A stretch of 64,000 nt of DNA from Sphingobacterium phlebotomi (GTDB lineage Bacteria > Bacteroidota > Bacteroidia > Sphingobacteriales > Sphingobacteriaceae): NCBI RefSeq assembly GCF_008180195.1, contig NZ_VTAV01000005.1:62001-126000 (forward strand). Direction: 5' to 3'. A program made the position numbers and the translations under genes. The notes below the pieces were generated by a model. It worked only from the letters and a program-made list of their open reading frames with translations. It made no database searches and was not told the origin of the DNA. Within the stretch, counting starts at the first letter, position 1, and the number at the start of each line of letters is the position of its first letter. Positions 62,901-64,000 of the stretch are shown piece by piece.

Positions 62901-63395
62901 ACCGTCTGCATCTGCTACGGACACGATTTTACCGTTTATAGCGACACTAGCTCCGCTCAAAGGGGTGCCATCCACACGGAGTACACGTCCATGTATTGTT
63001 TGTTGTGTTTTTGTGTCTGTTGGACGAGGCGGTGTGGGGGTGCGTTTAGCGGTACGCTTTCGCTCCAAGATGATCGTGCGATCTGCGATGCGATACGAAA
63101 TGTCTCTCGGAAGTAAGATCTGGTCAAGGAATGTGGACAGTGCCATGTTTTTGGCGACGATGCTTACGGGTTCTTTATTGACCAAGATATCGTTGGTTCC
63201 TAACACTTCGTAAGAAATCTGCTGCTTTAAAGCTTGCAAAACGACGGTGAGCGGTTCGCTTTTTGCCGTATACGTAATGGTTTGTGTGTATGCCGCATAG
63301 CCATACTGTAGACATACGACAAAATACAGAATTGCACTTAGCTTGATCACGCTGATAGAGTAACTTAAATTCATTAATTTGTTAAGGTTGGTCAT
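60000..63395 (-). CDS. SusC/RagA TonB-dependent transporter with STN domain
   Basis: A 1131-residue receptor. The signal is followed by an STN domain (EPLTVVLQALKQQISYEVLG to ADRTIILERK), a carboxypeptidase-like domain (HGRVLRVDGTPLSGASVAIN), TonB box (VEEVVVTGYQVIKRDSYTG), plug (ETVTLLKDAAATAIYGSRAA) and barrel ending in LQASL. The STN domain matches the FecR encoded next upstream. The linked DUF4843, PKD-like and TlpA genes, and the lack of any glycoside hydrolase, leave the ligand open. Confidence 0.93.
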   Translation of the reverse strand: MTNLNKLMNLSYSISVIKLSAILYFVVCLQYGYAAYTQTITYTAKSEPLTVVLQALKQQISYEVLGTNDILVNKEPVSIVAKNMALSTFLDQILLPRDISYRIADRTIILERKRTAKRTPTPPRPTDTKTQQTIHGRVLRVDGTPLSGASVAINGKIVSVADADGRFILTDVLPGQSFSVTMVGYLSVTLAVQENKLSYTIQLKEEIAHVEEVVVTGYQVIKRDSYTGTAITKSGEELRQVNPQNLLQAVQVFDPSFKLLDNNLAGSNPNALPNINVRGASSLPSGSGEILRRDNVTGTTNMPAFILDGYEVNVQKVLDLDMTRIETVTLLKDAAATAIYGSRAANGVMVITTKAPKEGKLRVSYTHETNVNMPDLSEYNLLNATEKLEYERLAGLFDGTLQRQPQESLDELYYQKRANVLGGVDTYWLSQPVRTAIGQRHGLFLEGGSPVFRYGVDMRYQTRPGVMKGSDRNQYSGGLNFSYNLKNKIRFQNELAITVVKGNESPYGSFSQYARMNPYYRMADDNGNIIQRVDTWRRVAASGQGTNEYVLNPLYNATLNSFETLGYTEVMNNLSGDFDLGGGLRLRGQVSLMKRMHTGDDFRSPMANQFFNYTTERTNEKGSYTSYSNNELYWDANIRLNWLKRIGKNDFNVVAGTNIRTENLDERSFTAIGFPNDRFTSIGFARGYAENASPSSNYIASRLFGAFMSTNYSFDNRYLLDATVRADGSSKFGSNNRVAPFWSIGAGWNIHNESWFNNPVINQLRLRATTGLTGSVQFSPYMSRTTYTYEQGNWYSSGIGAIVNNYGNENLSWQKTQNTDIGFDMGLFNDRIMLSPRFYYRKTNDLLSDISLPTSTGFVSYKENLGDIENKGVEINTNLIAVKNTDWTVSFMANLVHNTNKIVRISNALNGYNDRVDDAQQTDDLRGVPLLRFKEGQSVDAIYAAPSLGIDPENGREVFVKRDGSLSYVWDPRDIDVVGVATPKIEGSFGGTFRYKQFMAVVFFQARLGGEMYNQTLVDRVENADPRYNVDRRVLEEKWRAPGDVTFFKSIQDQGQTEVSSRFVMPDNLLTLQSVFLSYELQHSLVKKMSLSNLRIGLTANDLLRFSSVEVERGINYPFARSISFSLQASL

Positions 63396-63462
63396 TGGAC
63401 AGTGTCCGATTCAGTTAATAATGCTTATTCACTTTTTATTTTTTCTTTGGGTAGCCTCCTTC

Positions 63463-64000
63463 CTATTTTTTTTCTGATATGATCAATTTATTGTCTGCAG
63501 TCATATGATACTGTATATTGTTGCTTTCCAGTATACTGAGGATGGTTGATAGTTTGCTGGAGCGAAAGGTTCCGCCGAAAAAGTCTAGGGCAGGGACGTC
63601 TCCTTCGTAAATGACGTCGACGTTGTACCATCTGGACAGGTCGTCCATTACCTCTTTTAGGGTTTTTCCGTCGAAATTAAACTTTCCTTGTAGCCAAGCA
63701 AGTTCCTGATCAACGTTGACATCTCTTTTTGAGAGCTTACCATTCTGTAGTATGGCCTGCTGTCCAGGATGAAGGAGGAGCTCTGCCTGATTGATGTTTT
63801 CTTTTATGCGTATTTCTCCTTCTGTCAACGTCGTTTTTGTGGGGTAGGCGCCCTCGTGTGCCTCGACATTGAAATGTGTGCCTAAAACGGTAATGACTTG
63901 ATCGGAAGTATGGACAAGGAATGGCTGGTTTTTCTGCGAGGCAACTTCAAAGTAGGCCTCGCCCTTAAATTGGACCTCCCTGCTATGTCCTTTAAACACT
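63463..64000 (-). CDS. FecR family anti-sigma factor, 5' part outside the window
   Basis: The last 179 or so residues of a FecR protein: LGTHFNVEAHEGAY, LHPGQQAILQNGK and the C-terminal DUF4974 domain (LKEVMDDLSRWYNVDVIYEG). The cytoplasmic and membrane parts lie beyond 64000. It is 67 bases before the SusC start and heads the last operon. An ECF sigma gene would be expected just beyond the window. Confidence 0.88.
   Translation of the reverse strand, partial: VFKGHSREVQFKGEAYFEVASQKNQPFLVHTSDQVITVLGTHFNVEAHEGAYPTKTTLTEGEIRIKENINQAELLLHPGQQAILQNGKLSKRDVNVDQELAWLQGKFNFDGKTLKEVMDDLSRWYNVDVIYEGDVPALDFFGGTFRSSKLSTILSILESNNIQYHMTADNKLIISEKK

Noticed and set aside
1-64000. tRNA, rRNA, transposase or integrase genes
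   Set aside because: I looked for cloverleaf-like stretches and for transposase or integrase motifs in the intergenic regions and translated frames and saw none that would stand up.

Overview
The window looks like a chromosomal segment of a Bacteroidota bacterium, most likely Sphingobacteriaceae (Sphingobacterium, Olivibacter, Parapedobacter or a relative). The support is four SusC/SusD outer-membrane uptake pairs, three FecR anti-sigma factors with C-terminal DUF4974-like regions, two ECF sigma factors, lipoproteins with short lipoboxes, DUF4143-type ATPases, a CusA pump fused to its outer-membrane factor, and promoter boxes of the TAnnTTTG type. I see no rRNA or tRNA gene, no CRISPR array and no intact insertion sequence. 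Genus-level placement is inference.

Layout. 1-1420: a small phage-like cassette (fibronectin-III protein, DUF5675 protein, two tiny proteins, terminator). 1.5-4.4 kb: two minus-strand AAA/DUF4143 ATPases, each preceded by three evenly spaced palindromes with a different half-site. 4.5-10.5 kb: a heavy-metal RND efflux operon. 10.5-14.6 kb: a minus-strand trio (SbnA-like PLP synthase, FAD/NAD(P)-binding protein, Y4yA-like PLP decarboxylase), a candidate small-molecule pathway. 14.7-23.3 kb: a scarred region with a polymer-forming repeat protein, secreted hypothetical proteins, a split YeeE/YedE sulfur-transport pair with its own Crp/Fnr regulator, a second Crp/Fnr regulator, a SRPBCC protein, and many gene fragments (AraC tail, frameshifted small genes, DUF4260 pieces, a broken tryptophan-rich sensory protein). 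23.3-26.2 kb: an enolase-superfamily enzyme with an SDR, and a FrnE-like DsbA oxidoreductase.

26.3-35.1 kb is a full ECF sigma/FecR/SusC/SusD/sulfatase locus. 35.3-37.1 kb holds MscS, a GlcG/HbpS protein and a gene remnant. 37.1-43.9 kb is a SusC/SusD pair without signalling domain or FecR, then an AraC regulator next to an SDR. 44.3-54.6 kb is FecR/SusC/SusD/DUF1735-F5/8C/EEP phosphatase/metallophosphoesterase with an ECF sigma gene converging at its distal end. 54.7-64 kb is FecR(partial)/SusC/SusD/DUF4843/PKD-like/TlpA.

How it works together: where SusC carries an N-terminal STN signalling domain a FecR gene lies immediately upstream, so three uptake systems look regulated by ligand-triggered sigma/anti-sigma signalling, while the fourth has neither. 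The strongest novelty candidates are the triple-palindrome leaders of the two ATPases, the three-gene PLP/FAD cluster, the phosphatase-bearing SUS locus, and the repeated small-gene fragments that mark past recombination.
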